Shown here: piece after piece, positions 36,561 through 48,389 of the stretch | How the letters are laid out: the number at the start of each line of letters is the position of its first letter | Numbering within the stretch: position 1 is the first letter of the stretch | Assembly (NCBI GenBank): GCA_028751875.1 | Contig: CM054155.1 | Coordinates: 11,754,209 to 11,818,208 of the forward strand | DNA: 64,000 bases | Reading direction: 5' to 3' | Source of the DNA: Rapana venosa | Taxonomy: Eukaryota > Mollusca > Gastropoda > Neogastropoda > Muricidae | Notes under the pieces: model-generated | Seen by the model: only the letters and a program-made list of their open reading frames with translations | What the model was told of the DNA's origin: nothing | Database searches by the model: none | Translations under genes and position numbers: made by a program

Positions 36561-39116
36561 GCTACATGGGGTTCTCCTGATGCTGTCAGTTTCTGTCTTT
36601 TTTACCTGCAGGTAATCGAGCAGTTTGCCTCAAAGATCTATGAAATGAATGATCTGAAAGATTCTAACTTAGGCCCAATTTCCCAGAGTCCAAGGTGGGT
36701 TAGCACCCTCTATTCTCCACCCCATCACTCTGGCACTAGAGAGTGTGCAGAAAACCAAACTCCCACTCTGAAGGAAACTGAACACACATGAAAAGAAGTG
36801 ACTCAGTAGCAAGAGCAACAACCAAGGTGACTTAGCTTAATCCAGTACAAAATAATACACGTGCAGGAACACACACGCCTGTGGACAGGCTGGCAAGAGG
36901 GCAGAAACACACACACACACACACACATTCACTCTCTCTCTATTTTTTTAAAACTCTATATATGCAGGCTTACAGTATGTGCACAATAAAATGAACAAAC
37001 AAAACGTTAACCAATGTCCACCCCTGTAACAGTTCTCACAGCAATTTCAGCATAAAAAATATGGGTGTCTCTCAAGCCAAATCTGTGTAGCAAAACTCAA
37101 AAAGATTATAAACGAAAAAAATAAATCAACAATCTTATTGCTATGAAGTCAACATTGTAATAAGCACCCATACAAACCAAAACCAATCACTATCTACAGG
37201 AACATTGGGAAGTGGAGTACTCTACAGTAACCTCTCTCCTGAAACTTTGACAGCACAGAACAATTGAGCTGACTAAAAACAACACTTTTCTTTTCAATAA
37301 ACTTCTCACAGAGTAGGAATTTTCAGATGCTTGCACACTGATGTCAGACCAAACCAGGAGTGCTCTGAGACTGCTCTGGCATTATTTCATATAACACACA
37401 CACACACACACATATACACCACACACAAAAAGAGAAGAAACTCATGTTGATCAATGATGGCAGTTGGTTCAGTAAGTAAAAACTTCCCAATAATACAACT
37501 GGTTACCCTTTAATCGCAGAGGATGAAGATCATCCACCCCTGTTCATGGCTAGTCAGCAGCAAGCATACATGGAGGTGTAACACAAATCCTACAGATTTA
37601 CTACCAAGAAGTTGCAGCACTTTTCTGTTTGATTTCAGAGTTCTGTTTGATGGAGGCATACTATTTTGTCTTTGAGTCCTGTTTAGCTGAGCTAGCTTGT
37701 AAAGTTCTACATTCTGTGAACAGAATGATGACATTTTTTTGCACTGGACGTTACTGTGTTTGTGCCTTCTGGAATTGAGCTTATGATCTGTCAGGCCAGA
37801 CAACTCTTCAATTGGCAAACTCTGAACCTTCTTCTCTTCAAAGCATAAAGCTTATACATTTTTTTGGTCCAGAGCAAGAATATCACATTAGAAAAGCAAA
37901 TAGTGATTTTCTACTTTGAATACAAAATATTCAGTTGGCTAATCTTTAAGCCTGAAGAAAGCTTAAAATAAACCGAAGATTTGCTCTGCCAAACACTTGA
38001 GTGTTGTGTTTTTACTTGCCTGCTCTTGTATATTGAATACAAAATATATCTTGTTCAATCACATTGACTACTCAATTCCTGACAAAAGAATTATAAAGGC
38101 AAAAGTATTTCTAGATGGTGGTAGTGTTGTTGTTTTCTTTCCCTTTCTTTTATTTTTCTTTTGCTGCATCTTTGTTTTATAATCTCATGTTTCAACAGAA
38201 TGAAAATGTAAGACAGCTGAAACTAAACAAAAAATGCAGGCATTAGTCTTTCAGAAACATACACTGGAAGAGAGACAGACACAGACTCAGAGAGAGTGAG
38301 AGAGAGGGAGAGACAGACAGAGACAGAGACAGAGAGACAGGGGGAGAGTGAACGTCTTGGTATGAAATAAAGCACAAACACTGAAACAGTCTACAACTGA
38401 CACAACACTGGAGAACAAAGACTGAAGAGCTGCTGGGGGAGTGAAGTTCAAGAATAATTCCACTTATAAATATTTATCACACATTTACATACATATACAC
38501 GCCAACAACCTTCTGTCAAAAATAATATATATGCCAGCACTGTTCTGTCAATGGATAATCAAGGTATAGATTTGAAACTGCCCAAATAGTTTAGTCTTCT
38601 GCTCTGTAGCCATGTTCTACTTTCACCCAGAGAACTGTTCATTTAGCAACCGTGGTAAGTACTTCAGTGCGCTCATTTCCCCCCCCTCAGTCTCTCAAAT
38701 GCATCATTCAGCGATCAATCATAGACAACTCTGGAAGCAGTTTACATCACTCACACCAACTCGTAATCAATCTGTCTGTCAACAAATCACATCCATAAGA
38801 AAAAAGAAAAATCACATTCATGTTTGAATATATATTATCACTCTCTCAAGTAAAGTGTATTCGCAAGAGTGTGTGTCTGTACTGCACGCGCACACACACA
38901 CACATAGACATACATATGTGTGCGCATGCACATACACACATACTTATATATAGAGAGAGAGACACACACAACCACACACACACACACACGCGCACGCCAG
39001 TACACATAAATATACACAGCAGGCAGGGGCGTCTCTCACTCTCTCTCAGCCGCCCTTCTTCCACCACCACCACTACTACTACCACCTCGTTTCTTTCTTT
39101 CAGCTCAGAAATCCAG
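36561..39116. other. Non-coding, possible 3' UTR/downstream region of the minus-strand gene
   Basis: Mostly unique AT-rich sequence with short CA, GA (38280-38350) and CA/GA tracts (38880-39000). The stop codon of the minus-strand gene is at 39117-39119, so the 3' UTR must begin here. No poly(A) site can be chosen with confidence. Confidence 0.5.
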
Positions 39117-39347
39117 TCAGGGCTGTGACAGCAGAAAGTCAAACAGGCTCTGTGCGGGAACAAACTCCCTACCCTTCTGTTCTCTCCCCCCTCTCCCTGC
39201 AGCAGCAGCAGCAGAGAAGCTGTCATCTCCCCCTCCTCCCTCACCCCCCACTTCGTCCAGCAGAAGGATGCAGTACGCTCTGACCGCAGTCATCAACCGG
39301 CCCACTGTCCACTGCTGCTGCGACAACATCTCCACCACCAGCTGCAG
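39117..39347 (-). CDS. PARG/AKAP-like gene, terminal exon
   Basis: The acceptor is a GT-rich stretch ending gtgtgttgcag at 39348-39350. The exon is phase 0 and 77 codons long, including a TGA at 39117-39119. It reads LQLVVEMLSQQQWTVG RLM, then AVRAYCILLLDE, a Gly/Ala-rich loop (GGEGGGGDDSFSAAAAAG) and EFVPAQSLFDFLLSQP. The TVG-helix-YC pattern followed by a hydrophobic LFDFLL end resembles the family's C-terminus (TVGDVYKLLLRYY ... YPFIYHAV in human PARG, from memory). The giant exon's donor is also phase 0, so the two join directly. Alternatively the giant exon could read through to its own stop at 41998-42000. Confidence 0.72.
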   Translation of the reverse strand: MQLVVEMLSQQQWTVGRLMTAVRAYCILLLDEVGGEGGGGDDSFSAAAAAGRGGREQKGREFVPAQSLFDFLLSQP

Positions 39348-39384
39348 CTGCAACACACACACACACATATATATATTACCAGTC

Positions 39385-39630
39385 CTTGGGAATGGGATAG
39401 CCTGGTGGTTAGAGTGGTGTGCATTGCGTTCATAATCTGCTGACCCAGGTTCAAATCTTGTTCCAAGAGGATTTTTCCTCTGGCGTTAACATCAGTGCTG
39501 ACTCCACTCCCTTCAAAAGTCCTTCTGATGAGCAAGGTCCTGTGTGTAAACGCACGCTGAAGATCTTGCTGTATGTTAAAACCTGTTCTGCTTTTTGGAA
39601 GAGTAGGCCATTGTGTGCTGATATGGCTGC
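39385..39630 (+). repeat. SINE family B in the last intron
   Basis: Head gatagcctggtggttagagt, box B ctgacccaggttcaaatc, core ends at gaagagtaggccattgtgtg. It lacks a normal 3' tail and starts about 38 bp upstream (in gene direction) of the terminal exon's acceptor. Confidence 0.9.
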
Positions 39631-40346
39631 TTTTCAGTATGTACACAGCCTCATGGCCTGCCAACGTTCAACTTTCAAGCCAGTTCCAAGCCAGACAGTA
39701 ACGGATCATGCAACAATGAATGCCAAAACACAGGAAAGTAGAAAATCCACAAAGAATTTACAAATATACATTATGGCTCTCCTTTTTGTAAACATCAGCT
39801 GCTTCTTTTGTGGTAGCAGTAATTTTTGTTATCTTCCAGCAAGAAACTGTACACACGTGTTTGTGTCACTGTGAAAAATTAAAGAGAAAGAGGAAGAATG
39901 CAATTCTTAAAGTACAGTCTTGGTGGTTTGAGAGTCTGAATATAACACTCCTCTCTCAGCAGGAGTCATAGCCTGGATGGAAGCCTTTCAGATGCCACAA
40001 TAAATCTAGATTATTCAATGTGCACCACCCCTTTAGCACATGTCAATGTTGTTGTTTTTCTGAAAAACTACAAAATGGCAACAAAAACATTGTCCCTGCA
40101 AAACAACTACAACAAAACCCATATATATATGCACACAGGTGAAAATAATGAACAGGTGTTGCCATACAATAACAAGTTAACAACAAATTGCTCTTCCCGG
40201 GCAGAGAATCCAAATTTTACTCACAGATCAAAATTTATCAACCAAGAGTGTATATCTATACTACATAACTGAAGTTCTAAACTAAACAGCATAATTCAGG
40301 CTTTACTAATTGTAAAACTGAAGAAATGACAGCCTGATCAAGATGG

Positions 40347-40728
40347 ATCGGTGGTCTGGAACCTGCCTAGAAAGCGTAAAGTCTGGGTCAGAAGTGTGCG
40401 GTGGTTCCATCCCTGTCTGGGCCAGAAACTTTTCCCCCATCCATTAGACCATGAGTGGTGGTCTGGGTGCTAGTCTTTCGGATAAGACGATAAACCCAGA
40501 TCCCATGTGTTACACATTATTTAGTGCATGTAAAAGAACCCACAGCAACAAGAGTGTTGTCCCTGAAAAATTCTGTAGAAAAAGCCACTCTGATAAGGAA
40601 ACAAATATAGACAGGAAAAGAACAAAGAAAAATGGATGGCTCTGCTCTTGTGGCAACGCGCTCTCTCAGAAGGTAGAGAGCAGCCTGAATTTCGCGCAGA
40701 GAAATCTGCCGTGGCTTAAAGTGGTGTA
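40347..40728 (+). repeat. SINE family A, near full-length
   Basis: Head ggatcggtggtctggaacct, box with gtggtctgggtgctag, core aagacgataaacccagatcc, gtaaaagaacccacagcaac, and the cagagaaatctgccgtggct end. Confidence 0.93.
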
Positions 40729-40756
40729 AAATGAAATGTAAAAAAACCAAACTTTA

Positions 40757-41157
40757 TCCACACCTCCACACACACACACACACACACACACCTCCACACA
40801 CACACACCTCACACACACACACACACACACACCTCCACCACACCACTCCACACACACACCTCCACACACACACCACACACACCTCCAACACACCACACAC
40901 ACCCCCACACACACCTCCACACACACACACACACACACTCCACACACACACCTCCACACACACACCACACCACACACACCCCACACACACACCTCCACCA
41001 CACACACCTCCACCACACACACTCACACCACCCACACACACCACACACACACACCCACACCACACACACACCTCCACACACCACACACACACCCACACAC
41101 ACACATCCACACACACACACTCCACACCACACACCACCTCACACACACACACAACAC
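40757..41157. repeat. CA/CCT-rich imperfect microsatellite
   Basis: About 400 bp of cacacacctcca variants. Long Thr/His or Cys/Val frames in it are artefacts. Confidence 0.95.
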
Positions 41158-41857
41158 ACCACCACCCTGATGACATGGCCAACCACGTCAAATCAACAGC
41201 GACAGCACAACCTCCCACCACACCACCCACCTCAGCAGTCACCCAAAACACCACAACACCAGTCCTTCACCACACACTGACCACTGCAGACAACACACAC
41301 CTACAACACCGGTCAGCACGTTGTCAATGAGAGGATGACGACTGAAAACGGGAGACAGCAATCTGCCACATTAAAACACACACACACGCCATCCTCAGGC
41401 GCACAGGGTCAATCAGCAAAACACACCAACCCATTCACTGCTGCCACACCTGAGCCTTCTGGACAGAACAAACAACACAAACACTTTCACAGCTCTTGTA
41501 AGTGAGCGGTCATGACGTGAAAAACTGTTTGAGAGAGACATTTTTGTTTCTCTTATCAGTTTTTTTAAAACACACACACACGTGCATGCGCCCATGCGCG
41601 TGCACACATGTGTGCATATGCATGCAAAATTAATACACTCATCTGCAGTGCATTCATGCTGCACAGCTGTATGTCAATACTTGCATGACAGAATATATAC
41701 CTGAAACAGAAACACTTTCAACGCTCTTGAAAATGATATTCTTAACTCATCCATCTTTTTTTAAAATCAAAATAAAAGGTACAAGAGGAATTTCTGTTTG
41801 GTATATATCTAATACAACCTTCTGAGTTCTGCATTATTTGCCTGCTACTTACCATTT

Positions 41858-41975
41858 TAATAATAATAATAATAATAATAATAATGATGATAATAATAAT
41901 AATAATAATAATAATGTATGGAATTTATATAGCACTGAATCTTGTAAAGCAACAAATCAAAGCGCTTATTTTATT
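41858..41975 (-). repeat. L2-type tail with (TTA)n
   Basis: Minus strand: gcgctttgatttgttgcttt acaagattcagtgctatata then (TTA)n at 41858-41915. It could be a truncated L2 LINE or the tail of a SINE. Confidence 0.85.
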
Positions 41976-42072
41976 TATGACATGAATTCTGAATTCCTCA
42001 TGAATGCATATCTGACACCACCTCCGTACCTGTAGTACTGACTGACTGCTGAAAGAACTGCTGACAACTCAC

Positions 42073-45000
42073 TTGTGACGTGTGTCCTCCTCCACACTCC
42101 TCCAGTGCTCCTGCCAGGATGGACTCGGCCAGATTTTCGGCGTACCCCTCCAGGCTGCTGTAGGACACATCCAGAGCATCCTGAAAGTCTGCCAGGCGGT
42201 CCTCCAGAGACCTTCCAGTCAAGTCGTTGGAACTGACGGAAAACTCCAGCTCCGAGTCAGACACGGACTTGGGCTTGCCTCTCCGCTTCCGGGCCTGCTT
42301 GTCAGGGGAGGAGAGGAGGGTGGCTGAGGCCATCAGAGCCTCCCTCAACACCTGGTCCGCCAAGTTCTCCGAGAAGAGGTTGATGTCGTCCTTCTGGGTC
42401 ATCTCCTCCATGTCCTGGTACAGGATGCCCACAGCCTGCTGCAGGATGGTGGTGGCCACAAAGTCGGCGTAGTCCTCCACATCGTCCACACTGTAGTGGC
42501 GATGGACGCGCTCCATCTGCTCCTGAAACTCCTGCCCCACACGACGCGGGATCGGGAACCAGTTCTCCGCCTCGGAGCTGTCTGACTTGTAGAGGCGCGA
42601 GTCGCGGCTGTGGCTTCGCTGGGGTCGCTGGTGTCGAGGGCTGGTGGCTGACTGACTCAGGGTGAAACTGGAGTTGAGCAGCTCACTCTCAAACGTAGCC
42701 AGGGTGGTGTCGCGGAAACCGCTCATACTGCTGCGCCGAGAGCCTGTGGTGCTGGAGTTGGACCCAGAGCCCACCAGCACCAGCTGAGGAACCGACGTGT
42801 CTGCTGTTATCAGCTCCTGAGCAAATCTGGAAAGGATGGGGTCTTTGAAACCGCAGGAACTGCGGCGCCGACACAAGGAGATACTGTCCAGAGAGCCCCG
42901 TCGCCATCGACTCGCCTTCACTCTGTGGAAGTCGTCATCAGAGCGAACGTTTGTGCGCTGTTGATCATCAGCTTGGTCCAGCATGTAGCCGTAGTGACTG
43001 GTGTTGAAGGCCTGCAGGGAAAGCGTGACACTGCGCTGACACGGTTCACTGCTGCGTCGCTCGTAGCTCTTCACATAGGGTCGGCTTTCCACTTTGACAA
43101 AAGCGTTAGTCAGCGTTTCGCGACTGAGCCGCTTGGACAGCCAGGAGAGGCAGGGGGACTGGGAGCGCGTTCTCCTGGGGCTGCTGGTTTCACTGGTGCT
43201 GACCCCCGCCACCACTTTGCTCACCATGTAGCTCTCACTCACCACGTTCCCTTTCTCAGAGGCCCCGATCACCGCAGCGGCTGTCTCGTAGCTTCCCCGG
43301 GGAAAGATGCTCTCGTACTTCCTTCCATGGTAGTAGAACGACGTGGGGCTCCTGCGCAAGCTCTGCAGCTCGGCTTCAGTAAGGTGGTCAGGCAGAGACT
43401 GGAACACCTGGTTGACAATGGCAGCAGCAGCGCGGTAGCAGTCCAGGTTGAGGTCCACTGCCGAGCTGTCCTCTGGCGTCACCTTCCCCTCTGCCCCTGC
43501 CGCCGCCTGGCTGAGCGAAGAACTTGCATAGGCCACTGCGCTTTTCCCAGCGTTCACGGTGGATTGGAAGGCGCTAGAGGAAGAGGGCAGGAAGATGGGA
43601 TTGTCTTCCCTGGGCCGTTGGTGAGTGAGAGGTGAGGGAGGGTGAAGGGCGGCTGGTGAGGAGGAGGAGGAGGAGGTGGTGGTGGTGGAAGGCAGGGGGG
43701 TGATGGAATCAGCAGATTGACCTGAAGTATCACAGGGCCAGGATGAGGCAGAGGAGGGGTGGTGGTGGGGGGCACTGACGAGAGAGGCAGAGTGGGAGGG
43801 ACTGACTATCACTGGAGACACAGACACTGGAATGCTGCTGGTTGCACTGGCAATGAAAGACGAGGAGGGAACAGCACCACGAGGAGCTTCAGTCACAACC
43901 ACCGCGCCACCTGATGACCTGGAGCCACTCAGGGCTGACCTTGAACTACTGACCTCAACGGTGGCCTTGGAGGTGGCAAGGGACCTGACTGGGGGTTGGG
44001 AAGAGGGCACGGGGACATCTTTGGCTGCAAACCACTGGCCGCTGGTCGACTCTGAAGTCCTAGCACCAAAGGGAGCAGTGTCCACAGACCTCCACCTCCA
44101 CAAGCCAGGCACCGGCCTGCGAAGTTGGGCGACACTGCCCGACTTGCCCTCTGAACACGTTCTCTGCCGGTCCCTGTCCACAGTGAACTTCACGCTCTTT
44201 CGCTCCTCTTTCCGCTCCCTGCTTACCGCACCCTCAGACTCTGACGACTGAGAACGAGTCCGCCGTAAGTGACTTTTCTTTACCCTTTCTCTTTGGTCTA
44301 CAGGCTCCACAAGCGGTGGAGGAACACAACGACTAGTCTGAACTTCCCCGCTGCCACAGGCGTCAGAGTTTCCACTGTGATGTCTGTGTTTATCTGATCC
44401 CTTCCGCTGGAGTGAGGACTCGCTCTGTGCATCTCCGCTGCTTTTGCTGGCATACCCTAAGCTGTGAGAGTCAGAACCACCGTGGCGAGCTTCACTAGAG
44501 CTAGAGGAAGAAGACATGGAATCGGAGTCGGACATTTCGAGTCTCTGCTGCATGCCTTCACGGTTCACAGGGAGATCGGCCCGCCATCGGGAGTCCAAGG
44601 TGAACCTTTGGAAGTAGAGTTCATCCACCACATGAGCAAAGACTTCCTGGACAATCTTGTCAGCGAACCAGCGGTACACATCATCTGGAATGTTGGGGTG
44701 GGCACCAGCCATGTTGTTGCTGATGTAGGAGGCCGCTTCTGTCATGCCACTCTCTAGACCTTCACTGACCAGGGATTCAGCGTAGGCCATCACTGCACCG
44801 GGCACCACTGTGACCTGCCCTTCCTGCACTGCACACTCATCACCGCCATGCACACCATCACCATCCCCAGACCCGTTGCCACTCTCTGTCAGCGACGCTG
44901 TGGCTGAGGTCACGTTCTCCCCACTCATACACCCAGCCGCTGGACGGACAACTTGGGGCTTGACAGTCCCAGAGGGTGGCTTCCCCTGCTGGAACTCTTT

Positions 45001-45387
45001 CAGGCCGGGAAGCATCTGAGCAGCGACGGAGGTTCCTTCCGACATGAGGGAGGTGACAAAATGAGCGGCGTATTCCGACAACGCGGCGCCGTAGCTCTCC
45101 TCCTCAATGATCCCGTGCTGCGCCTTTTCCGCCTGCACCAGCGTCTCGTAAATCTCCTCCAGGTCTGAGGAGAACTCCGAGCTGTGCTTGGTGCTGGAAC
45201 TGCTGCGACGCGAGGTCAGGTCGCTCAGCTGGGAGCTGCGGCGCCGAAAGTTGGCCAGCCACTCAGAGTAGTCCACTTCCAGGATCTCGCTGCTGCCGTT
45301 CTGAGGCCGCGGCACCACGCAAGGGAGCGACAGGCGTTCTCCATTACCTCCCCCTCCGTGACCATGCCCAAAACCTTCACGGGGAAC
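42073..45387 (-). CDS. PARG/AKAP-like gene, giant exon (1,105 codons)
   Basis: Acceptor tgtctttccag at 45388-45398; donor gtgagt at 42067-42072; phase 0 at both ends. It encodes a hydrophilic Ser/Arg-rich protein with short amphipathic helices spaced along it. Counting from the Val codon at 45318-45316: YAAHFVTSLMSEG (83-95), AVMAYAESLVSEGL (175-188), RWFADKIVQEVFAHVVDEL (216-234), YRAAAAIVNQVFQSL (628-642), FAQELI (832-837), YADFVATTILQQAVGILYQD (950-969), LFSENLADQVLREALMAS (981-998) and YAENLAESILAGALEE (1059-1074). Two RRxSS-x-x-GF(K/R)D boxes (818-826, 861-869) precede helices, and many RRxS sites fit basophilic kinases. Helix spacing fits PKA-RII anchoring helices; an order and giant-exon layout like this are known for vertebrate AKAP11/SPHKAP. 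No PARG GNWGCGAFGG loop is present. Confidence 0.88.
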
Positions 45388-45447
45388 CTGGAAAGACAGC
45401 AGACATGTGGTAATAATGGATGCTTGTGATGTGTGCTTTTATTCGCT

Positions 45448-46937
45448 TTAACCCTTTACCGTTCGCATTTCTTACAGAGAAACTCTCTGTAGTATTCGAA
45501 AATTTACGCAGTTTTTTCAGAGAATAAGGTACCTCAAGTACACATAGTGCTGTACAGTTACCATTGTTCGCAGAGCAGTCATATTTGGCCAAAGTATTCA
45601 TATGATGTCATACTTTGTTCTGCACCCCAAGATGTGTGTCCTACCTACATGTGTCGTGCTGCTGTCCCCTCTTTGTCACCAAATACAGGTAACATTGCAG
45701 TGACATCATGCTGTTAGTGTACAACTACCCTCTAACATGCGCAATATATGTATGTGATTTTTTTTTTTAAAGTGTGGTCCTGCCTGAATGTGTCCTCCAT
45801 CGCATCCACCGTCATGGTAATCCAATCGAACATTCACACGTCACAAAATTACTGTCACCAAGTCTACATTTTCTCAGTGGAAAGTATTCAAACATATTGA
45901 AAACGACGTTGACTAACGCGCATATATACATTATTTACAAATATATGCTCACGCCTACTATTTACACAGACACTAGTGTGTCCTTCACCAATAGCCAGTT
46001 ACATGGCTGTCACAATGCAGGTGTCACAGCCCAGTGTCGCGCCCAGGTGTGTTGGTGTGTTTCTCAGGTGAAAACACTGATTAATTTTGAGAAATCTGGT
46101 TTTCATCATAATAATAGTGATCTGTGACTCAGAAAATCTCAAATCAATAGACCAGTAGAGATGAAGCCTTGGCAAACGCTTGATCCCCATCATGATCAAA
46201 ACTGACAGGTAAGCCCTAATTTCCTCAGGTGTTGTTTCTGTCCATAATGGATCTATGACTAAGCCTTTCACGGCGATCTTTTGCCTGACATAATTGTTAG
46301 TTTCATCTGCTACAATTTGAAAAAAATGTTGGGGCACAAACAAAACAAAGTTATCCAAGGGCTTGGCATTCAGTGGGAGAGTTTGTGCCGGCCCAGTCGG
46401 CAGCGTGAAGTCTTGCACTGTGCAAGGCACTTGTGTGCCGCACCATGTCGTCTGCTATGAAGCCAACCGAATGTTATCCTCAGCATCACTTTCCGACTCA
46501 CTACCTTCTCCTATTTCATCTCTTTCTTCTACATCTACTTCAGCATCGGATTCAACATTTTATTCTCTTTCAAACTGTTCCACTTGAGCCAAAATAGCTT
46601 CAATTTCCACATCAGTATATTCCTCCCAAATCATATGCTCAATCTTTGCTGCCATTTTTAGCTACAAGAAAGCGTGGGAAAGACAAAGCCAGTCACTGGC
46701 CAATTTCTTGTGAACGGGAGGCTGTGTAGCACTGAATTTGGTGCCTATTCCATCCTTAGTTTATGCTGACCTCAGTGGAATGTTCATTCATAGTGTGCGT
46801 GTACTAGGTAGAGCTTAGTGCATGAGGGAAATTCCCCACTAGGCTGAAATGACGTCCGGCGGGCTGCGGCGGGTATAAATAGATGCGGGCGAGCGGGCAG
46901 CGGTGGGCTACGGCAGGTAAAAATGGGAAAGGGTTAA
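45448..46937 (-). mobile_element. Non-autonomous piggyBac element with TTAA ends
   Basis: TTAA sits at 45448-45451 and 46934-46937. The ends are inverted: ccctttaccgttcgc on the left, ccctttcccatttttacc read in from the right. The body is about 1.48 kb. Near the right end is a GC-rich block of repeated gcgggc/gcggc words (46855-46915), a candidate subterminal transposase-binding region. It lies in the intron between the 47193 and 45387 exons. The transposase is only an N-terminal remnant, so this copy cannot move by itself. Confidence 0.9.
45999..46655 (-). pseudogene. piggyBac-type (PGBD4-like) transposase, N-terminal remnant
   Basis: It starts with an ATG near 46655 (MAAKIEHMIWEEYTD). A stop follows after QFERE, then an acidic stretch (DAEVDVEERDEIGEGSESES), a second stop, and an open reading. 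That reading has the family's KPLDNFVLFVP, DETNNYVRQK, EEIRAYLSVLIMMGIKRLP and LYWSIDL blocks, then KTRFLKINQCFHLRN. It ends soon after, before any of the catalytic Asp motifs. DDE transposases of this family cut and paste at TTAA. This copy is dead. Confidence 0.88.
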
Positions 46938-47192
46938 GGAAGCAAACATTTGAATGATAGAACACAACATTTACACAAAATACATCAACGCTCACCTCTA
47001 TGTGCATATGCATAAGTTCAGCAGTCCACTTTTTCCCCTTCCTTTCCATACATATACACATACAATACATACACACATACATGCACTCAGACACAGACAC
47101 AGACTAACAGACACAACAAACACACACATACATACCATCCCTACCTCACACACACACATTAATCACATTCCGACAAACCCTCCCCTACTCAC

Positions 47193-47458
47193 CTGCGACC
47201 CTTGCCCGTCATCATCTCGCGGAGTGCTGGAGCTGTGACCTAGCACGGGGTGAAGGTCAGAGGAGGAGGAGGGGGAGGCGCTGAGGAGGGACACGTCATC
47301 CAGGACCAGGGGCTCCACCTCCAGCAGACTGCCCGACGTGCCGTCCAGGTCAGGGTGAAAGTAGGCCACCCTCACCGCCTCCACCATCCCCTGAGACAGC
47401 AGACTCTTGGCCAGCACCTCCGCCATGTGGGCCACCCCTGTGGAGACACTCTCCTCAT
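47193..47458 (-). CDS. PARG/AKAP-like gene, exon before the giant exon
   Basis: Acceptor tcacattgcag at 47459-47469, donor gtgagt at 47187-47192. The acceptor phase (two bases, completing a Tyr codon) fits the phase-1 donor at 48390. It reads EESVSTGVAHMAEVLAKSLL, then SQGMVEAVRVAYFHPDLDG, an acidic/Ser-rich stretch (LLEVEPLVLDDVSLLSASPS) and a polar end. VAHMAEVLAKSLLSQGM has the same hydrophobic spacing as the anchoring-like helices in the next exon, so the repeat series begins here. Confidence 0.82.
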
Positions 47459-47605
47459 CTGCAATGTGACCACAGCCCACCGTTCCTTCAGCGTCACTCT
47501 GACAAGAGCTTTGCAGCAACAGCTGATTCAGCAGTAGTAGCCGTGTTCATCTTCTGTTTCACCTTTTCTCTATGGGTAACCTGCTATAGGGTAACCAACC
47601 ATCTA

Positions 47606-47690
47606 CTAGCGCTTTGATTTGTCTGTGCAAGATACAGCGCTATATAAATTCCATTTATTATTATTGTTATTATTATTATTACTAACCCTT
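47606..47690 (+). repeat. L2-type tail with TTA repeat
   Basis: gcgctttgatttgtctgtgc, cagcgctatataaattccat, then TTATT repeats. Intronic. Confidence 0.85.
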
Positions 47691-48129
47691 CCCTCCTGCG
47701 TTATACAAGCATATAAATGCGCTCTGTGCACGTGTACTGGGAAAGAGAGGTTCTCTCCCTTGACGTTTGGGATAGTCTTAAAAAGGAATACAGAAATCTT
47801 AACTTTGTCTACCATCTCGGAGTAAAAATGTGTTCAGACTTCAACATTTTTAGTCTCTCCACCAAATGTTTTGGTTAAAACAGAAACAAATCATTGCTAT
47901 TTGACCTTAGTGAAATAGGTTTTCACACTGTACACTGGAAACTTTTGGTTGAATGAGTAACTGGACGAGTGGTACAACAACTATTGTGCATGGATTGACA
48001 ACTCGATGATATTCTTTTCTGCTTTGCCATTAGGTGGCTAATAGTGAAAATGCAGAACACAGATGAACTTTTCCTGCAAGTAAGACATTTCCACTTTCAC
48101 AGCAGTACACCTAATAACCTAGATTTACA

Positions 48130-48389
48130 TTTTCAGCAAAGCTCTCAGAAGCTGCAATGCACATCTTGTCATCATTTTCTTCATCCAAACCTTCAAACTT
48201 TGATTCTTACACACTGTGATAGATATTGTTCTCACTTCTTCATCCAACCAGTTAGGAGTTATCAATGTACATCTTGTCATCATTTTCTTCATCCAAACCT
48301 TCAAACTTCAACTCTTCAGACACTGTGATAGATAATGTTCTCACTTCTTCATCCAAACAGTAAAGGAGTTATCCTGCACACATACTCAC
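48130..48389 (-). repeat. 108-bp intronic direct repeat, possibly a decayed exon
   Basis: The acatcttgtcatcattttct block recurs at 48161 and 48269, period 108 bp (36 codons). Just downstream of the 48390 exon one minus-strand frame reads LDEEVRTLSITVSEEL KF, EGLDEENDDKMYI before a stop; the other copy has degenerated. The start resembles the preceding exon's SESLDEE. Confidence 0.7.

Noticed and set aside
40731..41330. Long Thr/His-rich and Cys/Val-rich frames
   Set aside because: Translations of a CA/CCT microsatellite.
42925..43635. Plus-strand open frame opposite the giant exon
   Set aside because: Shadow of the minus-strand coding exon; no independent domain or codon evidence.
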